NCBI GenBank assembly: GCA_965230275.1 | Contig: CBDDKO010000002.1 | Location: 2,170,001 to 2,234,000, forward strand | DNA: 64,000 nucleotides | From: JAJRRS01 sp965230275 | GTDB taxonomy: Bacteria; Planctomycetota; Phycisphaerae; Phycisphaerales; Phycisphaeraceae | Reading direction: 5' to 3' | Shown here: positions 57,038-64,000 of the stretch, piece after piece | Numbering within the stretch: position 1 is the stretch's first letter | How the letters are laid out: each line of letters starts with the position of its first letter | Made by a program: the position numbers and the translations under genes | Notes under the pieces: model-generated | Told to the model about the DNA's origin: nothing | The model's input: only the letters and a program-made list of their open reading frames with translations | Databases searched by the model: none

Positions 57038-59101
57038 TTAATGATTCAGCATCAGCGGCGCAAGCGATTCAACGCTGCGCAGGTGGTCGGCGACCTCGCT
57101 GACCTCGTCGGATTCAAGCCCAAAGACACCCTCGCTGTCGTCAGCGGCGAAGTCGGCCGCCTGTTCGGAGCGCGCGACCCACTCACTGAAACGCTGGGCA
57201 TCGACCGGCTCGAGCTGGGCCTGCCAGGTCTGTGACCACAGGTCCCATGAGTGGTTGTTGAAGACGCGTGCCTGGGCGATCGCGGTGTTGTAGGGGTACG
57301 CCCGGTTGCCCTGGAAGCGCGTCGGCCAGAAGCTCGGGCGATTGGATGACCGGGCCAGACCCATAAACGTGAGGTAATCCCAACGCGCGCTGTCACTGTC
57401 TGCCGGCAGCCGCCCATGCACCAGGTCGATCGGCGCGGGGGCGTCGTTGTCGTTACGGTTAAAGCCCTCCCAGGGATTGATCACTTCGATGTCGTCCCCG
57501 ATGTTGACGCCGACGAGCATGAAGTCGATCTCCCAGTGGACCTCCTGGGCTTCGTAGACCGGGTTGCCGTCGTCGTCGGTGCCGGACTGGATCGGTGGCA
57601 GGCCGATATCGGGGTCCCCGCCGTTATTCGGTGCGTAGGGATTGGTCTCGTAGGTGGTGGACAAACGCCAGATGTAGTCCTGAATCCTTTCCCACGTCGG
57701 CGGGCCGGAGGAGCCGCGGATATTGATCGGCGGGCCGTCGCGCGGATCGCGCCAGCCGCTACGGTACATCACACGCGGCGACCGTCGGCCGGGTTCATCG
57801 ACATAGTTCCACGTGAGCCCCTGCCGACTCGCCAGGCCTTGCTCATCCGCCAGCCGGCTCTTGATCTCGACGACGACGAACATGGTCTGGCGGATCCGGG
57901 ATTCCTCCAGCCCGTAGACATACTCGTCGTTCAGATCGTCCGATCGCTCGTTGTCGCTGCGGATATCGATCTCCCAGTTGGCGTCGAGCACGGTGCGGGT
58001 CGCGGCATCGGACCAGAGGTAGTTGGACTTGATAGCGTGGAGGTTCCACAGGTGCGACCGGAGCCGGCTGTACCGACGCCAGGGGAACAGGCGCACGATC
58101 ATGGACTCGGGCCCGTAGACGCGGTAGTCCTCCGGCTCGCGCCCGGGCGACGGTGTGGACATCCTCGGCGGCTGGCCTGTGCCGGTCGGGACGCTGCCCG
58201 AGTCCGCCTGGATACGGTCGGTGTAGCGCCAGCCAAAAATGGCGTCCCACGGCCCGCGTCGGATCAGTTCATCGTCGATCTGGCCGAAACCGGTCGACGT
58301 GTTATCCACGCCCAGCCGCCGGTCCGAGCCGGGCAGCAGGCCGTACTTCGTCGGCCGTTCGTAATCGACAAACTCGCCGCGTTCCCAAGGGATGGTGGGC
58401 GCAGCAGGCAGCAGCAAGCCGCCATCTCGATCGCCTTCGTTACCCAGGTTCGCAACCGCCGAACGTGAAGCGGCGGACTGGGCCGTCTCGCTGAGTACAT
58501 TCATCACCGCCTGGCTGTGCGCATCCATCGAGCGCATCGCCTGATGCATCCGCCCCATCTGCCCGGACGGCGCCTGGTACCAGGTCATCTCCGGGATCAG
58601 GTCCGGCTGGCTGCGGAAAAGCCTGTCTAGCGCAATGAGGTAGTCGCGCTCGGCATACACGCTGTCGGGATTGCCTGCGTCGGTCATCTCACGCAGCTTG
58701 CGGTCCATCCAGTCATCGACCACACCCCGGCGGACCTGGTCCGTGACCGCGTCGGCAAGCGCGTCAACATCGCCAAGTTCGGTCTCTGTCTCATCGGTGA
58801 TCGAAAAATCAACCGCCAGCGGCACGCCGTCGAGCATGCTGACCGCGGCGATCAGCCTGGCCGTCTCGACGTTGTTCATCGCCACCGTGTTCATGGATCG
58901 CGCCACCTGGCTCGCCCCGCCGATCGCGCTGGCGTCGGCCGCGTGCTGCGTGACGACCCGGCCCTGCACGCTCGTGCCGACGTTGTAGACGTAGAACAGC
59001 AACGACGCGATCAGGATGATCGCCAGCAGCGTGATGACCATCACCACCCCGCCTTCGCGCCCACGGCAGCGCGCAGATAGGCATGGCTTACTCGTCCGCA
59101 T
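57038..59101 (-). CDS. TadG-like protein
   Basis: Protein of 687 residues. The N-terminal helix follows CRGREGGVVMVITLLAIILIASLLFYVYNVG, matching the Tad/TadG pattern; QHAADASAIGGASQVARSMNTVAMNNVET is typical of TadG-like proteins (AADASA motif). The long rest is exported, rich in Trp, Asp and Arg, with no catalytic site I recognise. The ATG 59101 sits five bases after GGAGG and overlaps the end of the kinase-like gene by 14 bases; ATG 59104 is too near. It is coupled to that gene. Probably acts in a Tad-type pilus or secretion apparatus. Confidence 0.75.
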   Translation of the reverse strand: MRTSKPCLSARCRGREGGVVMVITLLAIILIASLLFYVYNVGTSVQGRVVTQHAADASAIGGASQVARSMNTVAMNNVETARLIAAVSMLDGVPLAVDFSITDETETELGDVDALADAVTDQVRRGVVDDWMDRKLREMTDAGNPDSVYAERDYLIALDRLFRSQPDLIPEMTWYQAPSGQMGRMHQAMRSMDAHSQAVMNVLSETAQSAASRSAVANLGNEGDRDGGLLLPAAPTIPWERGEFVDYERPTKYGLLPGSDRRLGVDNTSTGFGQIDDELIRRGPWDAIFGWRYTDRIQADSGSVPTGTGQPPRMSTPSPGREPEDYRVYGPESMIVRLFPWRRYSRLRSHLWNLHAIKSNYLWSDAATRTVLDANWEIDIRSDNERSDDLNDEYVYGLEESRIRQTMFVVVEIKSRLADEQGLASRQGLTWNYVDEPGRRSPRVMYRSGWRDPRDGPPINIRGSSGPPTWERIQDYIWRLSTTYETNPYAPNNGGDPDIGLPPIQSGTDDDGNPVYEAQEVHWEIDFMLVGVNIGDDIEVINPWEGFNRNDNDAPAPIDLVHGRLPADSDSARWDYLTFMGLARSSNRPSFWPTRFQGNRAYPYNTAIAQARVFNNHSWDLWSQTWQAQLEPVDAQRFSEWVARSEQAADFAADDSEGVFGLESDEVSEVADHLRSVESLAPLMLNH

Positions 59102-61670
59102 CATCACCTCCCGTCGCCGCCTCTTGCGCCAGGACATCGGCCACCTGATCGCGCATCTGGGTCAGGTCGTCTGTGATCCGGATACCCGCCGCCGTGTCAA
59201 GGATGCCCCGCGCACTGGTCCACTGCTCGTTGGCGATGAAGCCGCGCGCCTGGGCGAGCAGGTGTGAATACTCGGTATCGTCCAGCCGTTTGGATATCTC
59301 ATCGTTGTCCATCACCTTGCGCGCCTTCACAAAGGCCTGGGTCGCCTGGGCGTATCGGCCCTGCTCGACGAAGCTGTCGCCCTGCTCGAGGAAGGTGCGG
59401 TAGCGCACGTGCCGGTCGTGCCGCTCAAAGGCCTCTTCCACCAGCGGGTTGTCCGGCTCCAGCCGGCGCGCTTCATCCAAGACCTCAGCCGCGCTGTCCA
59501 GTTGGCCCGAACGGATCAGCTGATCGACACGCGCCAGCAGCGCCGCCGTCTCAACCCGACGCAACGCCGACTCGACCGATTCATCCGGCCCGCTCTTTAG
59601 CGCCTCACGGTAATGCCCCGCCGCCCGCGCCAGGTCTCCGGTCGCCTCGGCCCGGCGTCCCGCCTCGACGTGCGACCGCTTCTCCAGCGTCACGTTCATC
59701 CGCGCTAGCCAGCCCTTGGCCTCGGCGTTGTCGGGATCGTAACCCAGCGACTCGGTAAACTGCTCCGACGCGCCCGACTCGTCACCGGATTCCGCCAGCA
59801 CCCGGCCGCGCTCCACCGCCGCCGCCGACTTCAGGACCAACAGCCGCCGCGCCAAGCCGTCGTCTTCTTTCAACGATAGCGCAAGCGCCAACGCCTCCAC
59901 CGCGCCGTCGTAGTCGTTATCGCGCTGCGCCGATTCGCTGCGCTCAACCGCCTCAAGGAACGACTGCTCAAGCTGCAGCGCCTTGATCTTGTCCGCCAGG
60001 CGCGGGCTCTGGAGTCGGCCCGACACGTCATTAAGGTGATCGATCGCGCCGGCAATATTACCCTGCGCAAATAGCTCATCCGCCCGGCCAAGCGCCGCAT
60101 CGACCTGCTCGGTTGTCAGCTGCGCACCGATTCGGACCTGAAGCTCCATCAGTGTCACGGACTCGTTTTCGGTCAGCCCGCCGCCCTGCACATCCCGGGC
60201 CGTGGTGCGTGCCTGGGCGAATTCGCCGGCTTCCAGGTGTGCCTGGATCTTCTCGACGATCTTCTGAAACTCGTCGCGCCGGTCCAGCTCATCCGACAAC
60301 GCCCTGACGGCCGCACGATCGGCGGGCCCCGCCTCGCCGAGGGATTCCAGCTCGATCAACCTATCACGCGCCGAGGCAAGCTCGCCCGAGGCCAGGTCCA
60401 ATTGCAGCTGCGCCAACAACGCCCCCGCCCGGCCGTGCTTACCCAGCGGGTCGCCGCGCTCAGGCCAGTCCTGCGCCTGAGCCTGATATAGCGACAGCGC
60501 ATCATCAAATCGGCCGGCCTGATAAGCGCGGTCGGCGTCGACCAGCGCATCGGCGGCAAAACCGCGTCGCTGCTCGTAGGCGTTGCGATCGATGGTGCTC
60601 TTGGTCAGCCAGACACCCCCGGCCACGACCAGGACGATGATCGCGGCGACGGCAAGGATCATCTGCTTGTTGCTGCGCGGCGGCAGCGCGGCGGTATCCC
60701 CGGGGCCCGTCGTCTGCGTGGGAGCGGTCGAAGGTTTGGAAGCACCGGCCGCTGACTCCGCTTTGGCCACCGCGTCCTTGCCGAAGTGGCGGTGGATCGC
60801 TTCGAGGAGCAGGTCGGCCGAGGCGATGCGCTGCGTGCGCTCCTTGGCCATCATCCGCGCGACCAGGTCGCTGAGCTTATCCGGGACGCGCGGATTGAGC
60901 TGCTTGAGCGGCGGCGCAACCGCCCGGGGGTTGGTGTGCCACTTCATCCACCGCATCGTCGAGCCGCGCTTGTCGCCGAGCACCGCGGCGAAGACTTCCT
61001 CAAACGCGCCCCGCCCGGCGAGCACTTCGTAGGCGATCATGCCCAGCGAGTAGATGTCGGACTGTGCATCCGGCGGCTCGGCTTGGAACAGCTCGGGGGC
61101 CATGTAACGCGCTGCTGCGGGATCGAGCGCCTCTTGCTCAGCGATCAACCGCGTGACGCCGACATCGCAGACATGCACGCCCGCGTCGGCGTTGACGATC
61201 AGGTTGCTGGTCCGAAGCCCGCCGTGGATCACGCCCTGCTCGTGCAGCTGGTCCAGGGCCTTGGCGATGGCGTGGATGATCCGCAGGCCGCGGAGCAGGT
61301 CGAACGGGTCGGGCCGGGTGCTGAGCAACTGCTCGATGCTCGTGCCTTCGACAAAATCGGTGACCACGAACGCCCCACGCGGATCATCGATCAGCGCCTT
61401 GAGCGGTACGACGCGCCGGACGGCTTCCGGCAGCGCCTGCTGCGTCTGGACCTCGGCCCGGCAACGCTCCAGGAACGACTTCTCTCGCGCGACCGGCGAG
61501 CCGGGGATCAATTGCCTTACGACCACGTCTTGCCCGGAAGCGGTATCGGTAGCACGCCAGGAGGCGCTGACATCACCCACACCGAGCTGCGATGCGATGC
61601 GGTACGGGCCGAGCGCGTCGCCGGGCTTAAGCGTTGCGGGGGCGTCGGGGGTGGTGGATGAATCGGTCAT
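59088..61670 (-). CDS. kinase-like (pseudokinase) membrane protein with TPR repeats
   Basis: Protein of 860 residues. Residues about 20-290 have the Hanks kinase fold (GPYRIASQLGVGDVS loop, APELFQ, SDIYSLGMIAYEVL), but the catalytic residues are lost: Arg52 replaces the ATP-binding Lys (VVVRQL), His-Gly-Gly (149-151) replaces HRD, and Asp169-Val-Gly replaces DFG. It should therefore not phosphorylate. A membrane helix (about 335-356) leads to about 500 residues of TPR-like helices (repeats of W/Y..., FDDALSLYQAQAQDWPERGDP, AQATQAFVKARKVMDNDE). Its stop overlaps TadG-like start. Likely a scaffold for the Tad-type machine. Confidence 0.85.
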   Translation of the reverse strand: MTDSSTTPDAPATLKPGDALGPYRIASQLGVGDVSASWRATDTASGQDVVVRQLIPGSPVAREKSFLERCRAEVQTQQALPEAVRRVVPLKALIDDPRGAFVVTDFVEGTSIEQLLSTRPDPFDLLRGLRIIHAIAKALDQLHEQGVIHGGLRTSNLIVNADAGVHVCDVGVTRLIAEQEALDPAAARYMAPELFQAEPPDAQSDIYSLGMIAYEVLAGRGAFEEVFAAVLGDKRGSTMRWMKWHTNPRAVAPPLKQLNPRVPDKLSDLVARMMAKERTQRIASADLLLEAIHRHFGKDAVAKAESAAGASKPSTAPTQTTGPGDTAALPPRSNKQMILAVAAIIVLVVAGGVWLTKSTIDRNAYEQRRGFAADALVDADRAYQAGRFDDALSLYQAQAQDWPERGDPLGKHGRAGALLAQLQLDLASGELASARDRLIELESLGEAGPADRAAVRALSDELDRRDEFQKIVEKIQAHLEAGEFAQARTTARDVQGGGLTENESVTLMELQVRIGAQLTTEQVDAALGRADELFAQGNIAGAIDHLNDVSGRLQSPRLADKIKALQLEQSFLEAVERSESAQRDNDYDGAVEALALALSLKEDDGLARRLLVLKSAAAVERGRVLAESGDESGASEQFTESLGYDPDNAEAKGWLARMNVTLEKRSHVEAGRRAEATGDLARAAGHYREALKSGPDESVESALRRVETAALLARVDQLIRSGQLDSAAEVLDEARRLEPDNPLVEEAFERHDRHVRYRTFLEQGDSFVEQGRYAQATQAFVKARKVMDNDEISKRLDDTEYSHLLAQARGFIANEQWTSARGILDTAAGIRITDDLTQMRDQVADVLAQEAATGGDDADE

Positions 61671-61687
61671 ATCGTTAGGCCGGGTGC

Positions 61688-62491
61688 TTAGCGTTCGATC
61701 CTGGGGATTTCGGGTGCCTCGGGAAGGTATGGGCTGACGCCTTCGTTGGTGAGTGTGTACTGCGCGGTGACCAATGCGTACCGGCCGCCCTCGCGGTGCT
61801 CGCCGTCGGCGAAGATCGCGCGGACGTACGGCACGGACAGGTTCAGCTTGTGCTCGACCAGCACGGTGATCGGCTCACGCGGGCCGAATGTATGATTGAT
61901 CAGTGCCGAGTCCTCGAACTCGACGCTGTCATTGAACACGTCGGTGAGCAGGATCGTCACCTCGGTGTTCTCCGCCGCATAGCGGAGCCGGTCGGCGGCG
62001 AGCGTGTCCACCCAGCGCGGGGCGTCTTGACCCATCCCGGCGAAGTAGTCACTCAGCCCTTCGGCGTATTGCTCGGCCCGCAGTTCCGAGTTGCTGTCCT
62101 CAAGCCTGCCACAGACCGGCGCGACCGCCAGGTAGGCCGCGGCACGGATCGCGTCGTACTTCGGCGAACCCTCTAATGGAACAATCTCGTTTGGTGGCTC
62201 GCCCTCGGAGGCGTAGTCCATCGGGATGTAGACGATCGCCGACCGAGTCGCGGAGAAGGCGGCGTAGTGGACGAACTGGTTGCCGACCATCAGCAAGGTG
62301 GATTGCACGAGGATCAGGATCAGGAACAGCAGGATCGGCAATACCATGCAGAACTCGACCGTCGCCGTGCCCGAATCACTGGCCAGCGCACGGCACAGCC
62401 TGGATACGATCGGCCGGTTGACCGACGCCGTATCGCGACCGCCGTTTCGAGTCGGGCCTGTGACCATCTGACCTCCGGCTTCGCTGCCCAT
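61688..62491 (-). CDS. TadE-like minor pilin/assembly protein
   Basis: Protein of 267 residues. After a basic stretch (PIVSRLCRALASDSG) comes TATVEFCMVLPILLFLILILVQSTLL, a clear TadE helix with Glu at position +5 type. The exported part has two Cys and no further known domain. Start choice: ATG 62491 next to AAGGAG; ATG 62467 follows GGAGG and would remove eight residues; an open extension to 62641 is Gly/Pro-rich and includes the 11-base tandem repeat. First gene of the Tad-type cluster on this strand, 17 bases upstream of the kinase-like gene. Confidence 0.74.
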   Translation of the reverse strand: MGSEAGGQMVTGPTRNGGRDTASVNRPIVSRLCRALASDSGTATVEFCMVLPILLFLILILVQSTLLMVGNQFVHYAAFSATRSAIVYIPMDYASEGEPPNEIVPLEGSPKYDAIRAAAYLAVAPVCGRLEDSNSELRAEQYAEGLSDYFAGMGQDAPRWVDTLAADRLRYAAENTEVTILLTDVFNDSVEFEDSALINHTFGPREPITVLVEHKLNLSVPYVRAIFADGEHREGGRYALVTAQYTLTNEGVSPYLPEAPEIPRIER

Positions 62492-62511
62492 CATCTCCTT
62501 TCGGCCCCCGC

Positions 62512-62544
62512 CCCCCGGATGGCCCCCGGATGACCCCCGGATGA
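62512..62544. repeat. three tandem CCCCCGGATGA units
   Basis: Three 11-base units (62512-62522, 62523-62533, 62534-62544), identical apart from the last base of the first. They lie just upstream of the TadE-like gene, in its presumed leader or promoter region. The rest of the 260-base gap to the adenine deaminase gene shows no other gene. Confidence 0.75.
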
Positions 62545-62752
62545 CCGCCCAGTAGCCCCCGGGCCTCGCCGGGTGGGCACCTGAACATTCTACCGCAAGC
62601 GACCGCCCCGGACGATCGTATAACGCCCGAATCCCACCCACATTTCACCGACATCGGGCCGGACAAGCCAAAATATCGACCCACGACCTTGAGCCGACGC
62701 CTGCCTCAGCGTACATTCAGTGGTTGGCTTTAACATATCGCGAGACCGTTTC

Positions 62753-64000
62753 ATGGACACATCCGGCTTTGAGATCCACGGCAACATCGTAGACATCGTT
62801 CGCAGACGGGTGTTCTCAGGGACGGTCGTCGTCGCTTACGGGCGGATCAGTTCGATCCGGGAAGACGAAGACAGCGCCCCCAAACAGGGCGAACGCTACA
62901 TCATGCCCGGGTTCGTCGATGCGCATATCCACGTCGAAAGCTCGATGCTCACGCCCTGCTGGTTCGCGCGCACCGCGGTGACACACGGCACGGTGGCGAC
63001 GATCAGCGACCCGCACGAAATCGCGAACGTGCTTGGCCGGGACGGCGTGCGGTTCATGCTCGAAGACGCGGCTCACACACCGATGAAGATCCTCTACGGC
63101 GCTCCTTCATGCGTCCCTGCGACCACGTTCGAGACGGCCGGGGCGGCGCTGGACGCCGAGGCGGTCACCGAGTTGCTGGACGATCCACATATCGGGTACT
63201 TAAGCGAGGTGATGAACTTCCCGGGCGTGTTGATGGGCGACCGAGAGGTCGTAGCCAAGCTCAACGCCGCGCGCGACCGCAACAAGCCGATCGACGGCCA
63301 CGCCCCGGGCCTGCGCGGCGATCAGGCGGCGGCCTACGTCCGGGCCGGCATCAGCACCGACCACGAATGCTTCACCAAGGACGAAGCGCTCGACAAGCTC
63401 GCCGCCGGCGCGATCATCCAGATCCGCGAGGGCTCCGCCGCCCGGAACTTCGAGGCGCTCTACACGCTGATCGACGAGTTCCCCGACAAGGTCATGCTCT
63501 GCAGCGACGACAAGCACCCCGATGAGCTGCTCACCGGCCACATCAACGAGCTGGCCCGGCGTGCCGTCGCTAAGGGGATGGACCCGATGAACGTCATCCA
63601 GGCCGGCTGCGCTAATCCCGTGCACCACTACCGGCTGAAGGTCGGCCTCTTACAGGAAGGTGACCCGGCCGACTTCATCGAGGTCGACGACCTGACATCG
63701 TTCAACGTGATCCGCACGTTCATCGACGGCGCGTGTGTAGCGGAGGACGGCAAGCCGCTGCTGCCGGAGCCCGACGCGGTAAACCCGATCAACCGGTTCG
63801 GCACAGAGCGGGTCTCGCCGGGCAACCTGCGTCTACCCAGCACAGCCACCCGGGCGCGCGTGATCGGGGCGGTCGACGGCCAACTGGTCACCGAAAGCCG
63901 TGTGCTGGATGTGAAAACCGTTGGCGGCATGATGGAAACGGACACCGAGCGCGACATCCTCAAGCTGGTCGTCGTGAACCGATATGACAAAGCCCCCCCC
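62753..64000 (+). CDS. ade: adenine deaminase (3' end outside window)
   Basis: Amidohydrolase, at least 416 residues visible, frame open at the right edge. PGFVDAHIHVESSML is the family's metal-binding start, followed by PHEIANV, SEVMNFPGV, DGHAPGL, STDHECFT and CSDDKHPDEL, which supply the other metal ligands and the catalytic Asp. It turns adenine into hypoxanthine and ammonia for purine salvage. ATG 62753 opens the frame; no other start upstream is near. It is divergent from the Tad-type cluster. Complete family length is about 560-590 residues. Confidence 0.95.
   Translation, partial: MDTSGFEIHGNIVDIVRRRVFSGTVVVAYGRISSIREDEDSAPKQGERYIMPGFVDAHIHVESSMLTPCWFARTAVTHGTVATISDPHEIANVLGRDGVRFMLEDAAHTPMKILYGAPSCVPATTFETAGAALDAEAVTELLDDPHIGYLSEVMNFPGVLMGDREVVAKLNAARDRNKPIDGHAPGLRGDQAAAYVRAGISTDHECFTKDEALDKLAAGAIIQIREGSAARNFEALYTLIDEFPDKVMLCSDDKHPDELLTGHINELARRAVAKGMDPMNVIQAGCANPVHHYRLKVGLLQEGDPADFIEVDDLTSFNVIRTFIDGACVAEDGKPLLPEPDAVNPINRFGTERVSPGNLRLPSTATRARVIGAVDGQLVTESRVLDVKTVGGMMETDTERDILKLVVVNRYDKAPP

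Noticed and set aside
62495..62641. N-terminal extension of the TadE-like protein
   Set aside because: The extra residues are encoded by the tandem CCCCCGGATGA repeat and Gly/Pro-rich filler; starts with good ribosome sites lie downstream.

Overview
The window reads as chromosomal DNA of a high-GC planctomycete, most likely class Phycisphaerae. The clues are a MoxR/DUF58/BatA/von Willebrand/DUF4159 operon in planctomycete layout, a membrane protein ending in a CPxCGYDLRG zinc ribbon, a two-ORF LysR-GltBD nitrogen operon, Tad/TadE-like genes run together with a large Ser/Thr-kinase-like TPR protein, and many palindromic intergenic repeats. I saw no rRNA, tRNA, CRISPR array, plasmid or phage genes. 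Function calls come from recognising motifs by eye; no database search was possible.

Layout. 0-10 kb: a truncated WGR protein with a Lys-rich tail, an aminotransferase, TrmB, a PrcB-type lipoprotein, an EPS pair typical of exosortase loci (TIGR03087-type sugar transferase and XrtA-type polysaccharide deacetylase, convergent and overlapping), SpmA/SpmB and a PBP4-type peptidase. 10-15 kb: an accessory stretch with an insertion sequence sitting in a REP-like palindrome, an LD-carboxypeptidase and N-carbamoylputrescine amidase pair, then a lower-GC islet of small unknown genes with double-hairpin repeats and a duplicated gene tail. 15-26.5 kb: a C45 acyltransferase-like hydrolase, then the six-gene MoxR operon on the minus strand (MoxR, DUF58, BatA/VWA, VWA/GATase-like, DUF4175-like coiled-coil protein, DUF4159), largely stop/start coupled. 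26.7-33.5 kb: a minus-strand cluster that may be a dedicated acyl-modification system: acyl carrier protein, methyltransferase, FkbH-like HAD enzyme, MBOAT acyltransferase, a 44-residue membrane microprotein, an SGNH/AlgJ-like protein and a VKOR-DsbA fusion. 33.6-42.3 kb: exonuclease III, a tyrosine phosphatase-like protein, and the LysR-gltB-gltD operon. 42.4-51.9 kb: a family 4 glycosyltransferase, a lipoprotein, a second PBP4, a Cof-type HAD phosphatase, an ECF sigma/anti-sigma/PDZ module, cardiolipin synthase and DNA polymerase III delta-prime. 52-56 kb: an OB-fold membrane protein, two unrelated ferredoxin-NADP reductases side by side and a MOSC protein. 56-62.5 kb: TadE, TadG-like and TadE-like genes around a kinase-like protein whose catalytic residues are lost. 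The window ends inside adenine deaminase.

The main functional themes are cell-envelope building (two PBP4s, LdcA, EPS synthesis, glycan acylation, cardiolipin, Tad-like surface proteins), nitrogen assimilation (GltBD, AguB, adenine deaminase, aminotransferase) and the MoxR/VWA chaperone-like system. The two observations I would follow first are the ACP-FkbH-MBOAT cluster and the pseudokinase in the Tad locus.
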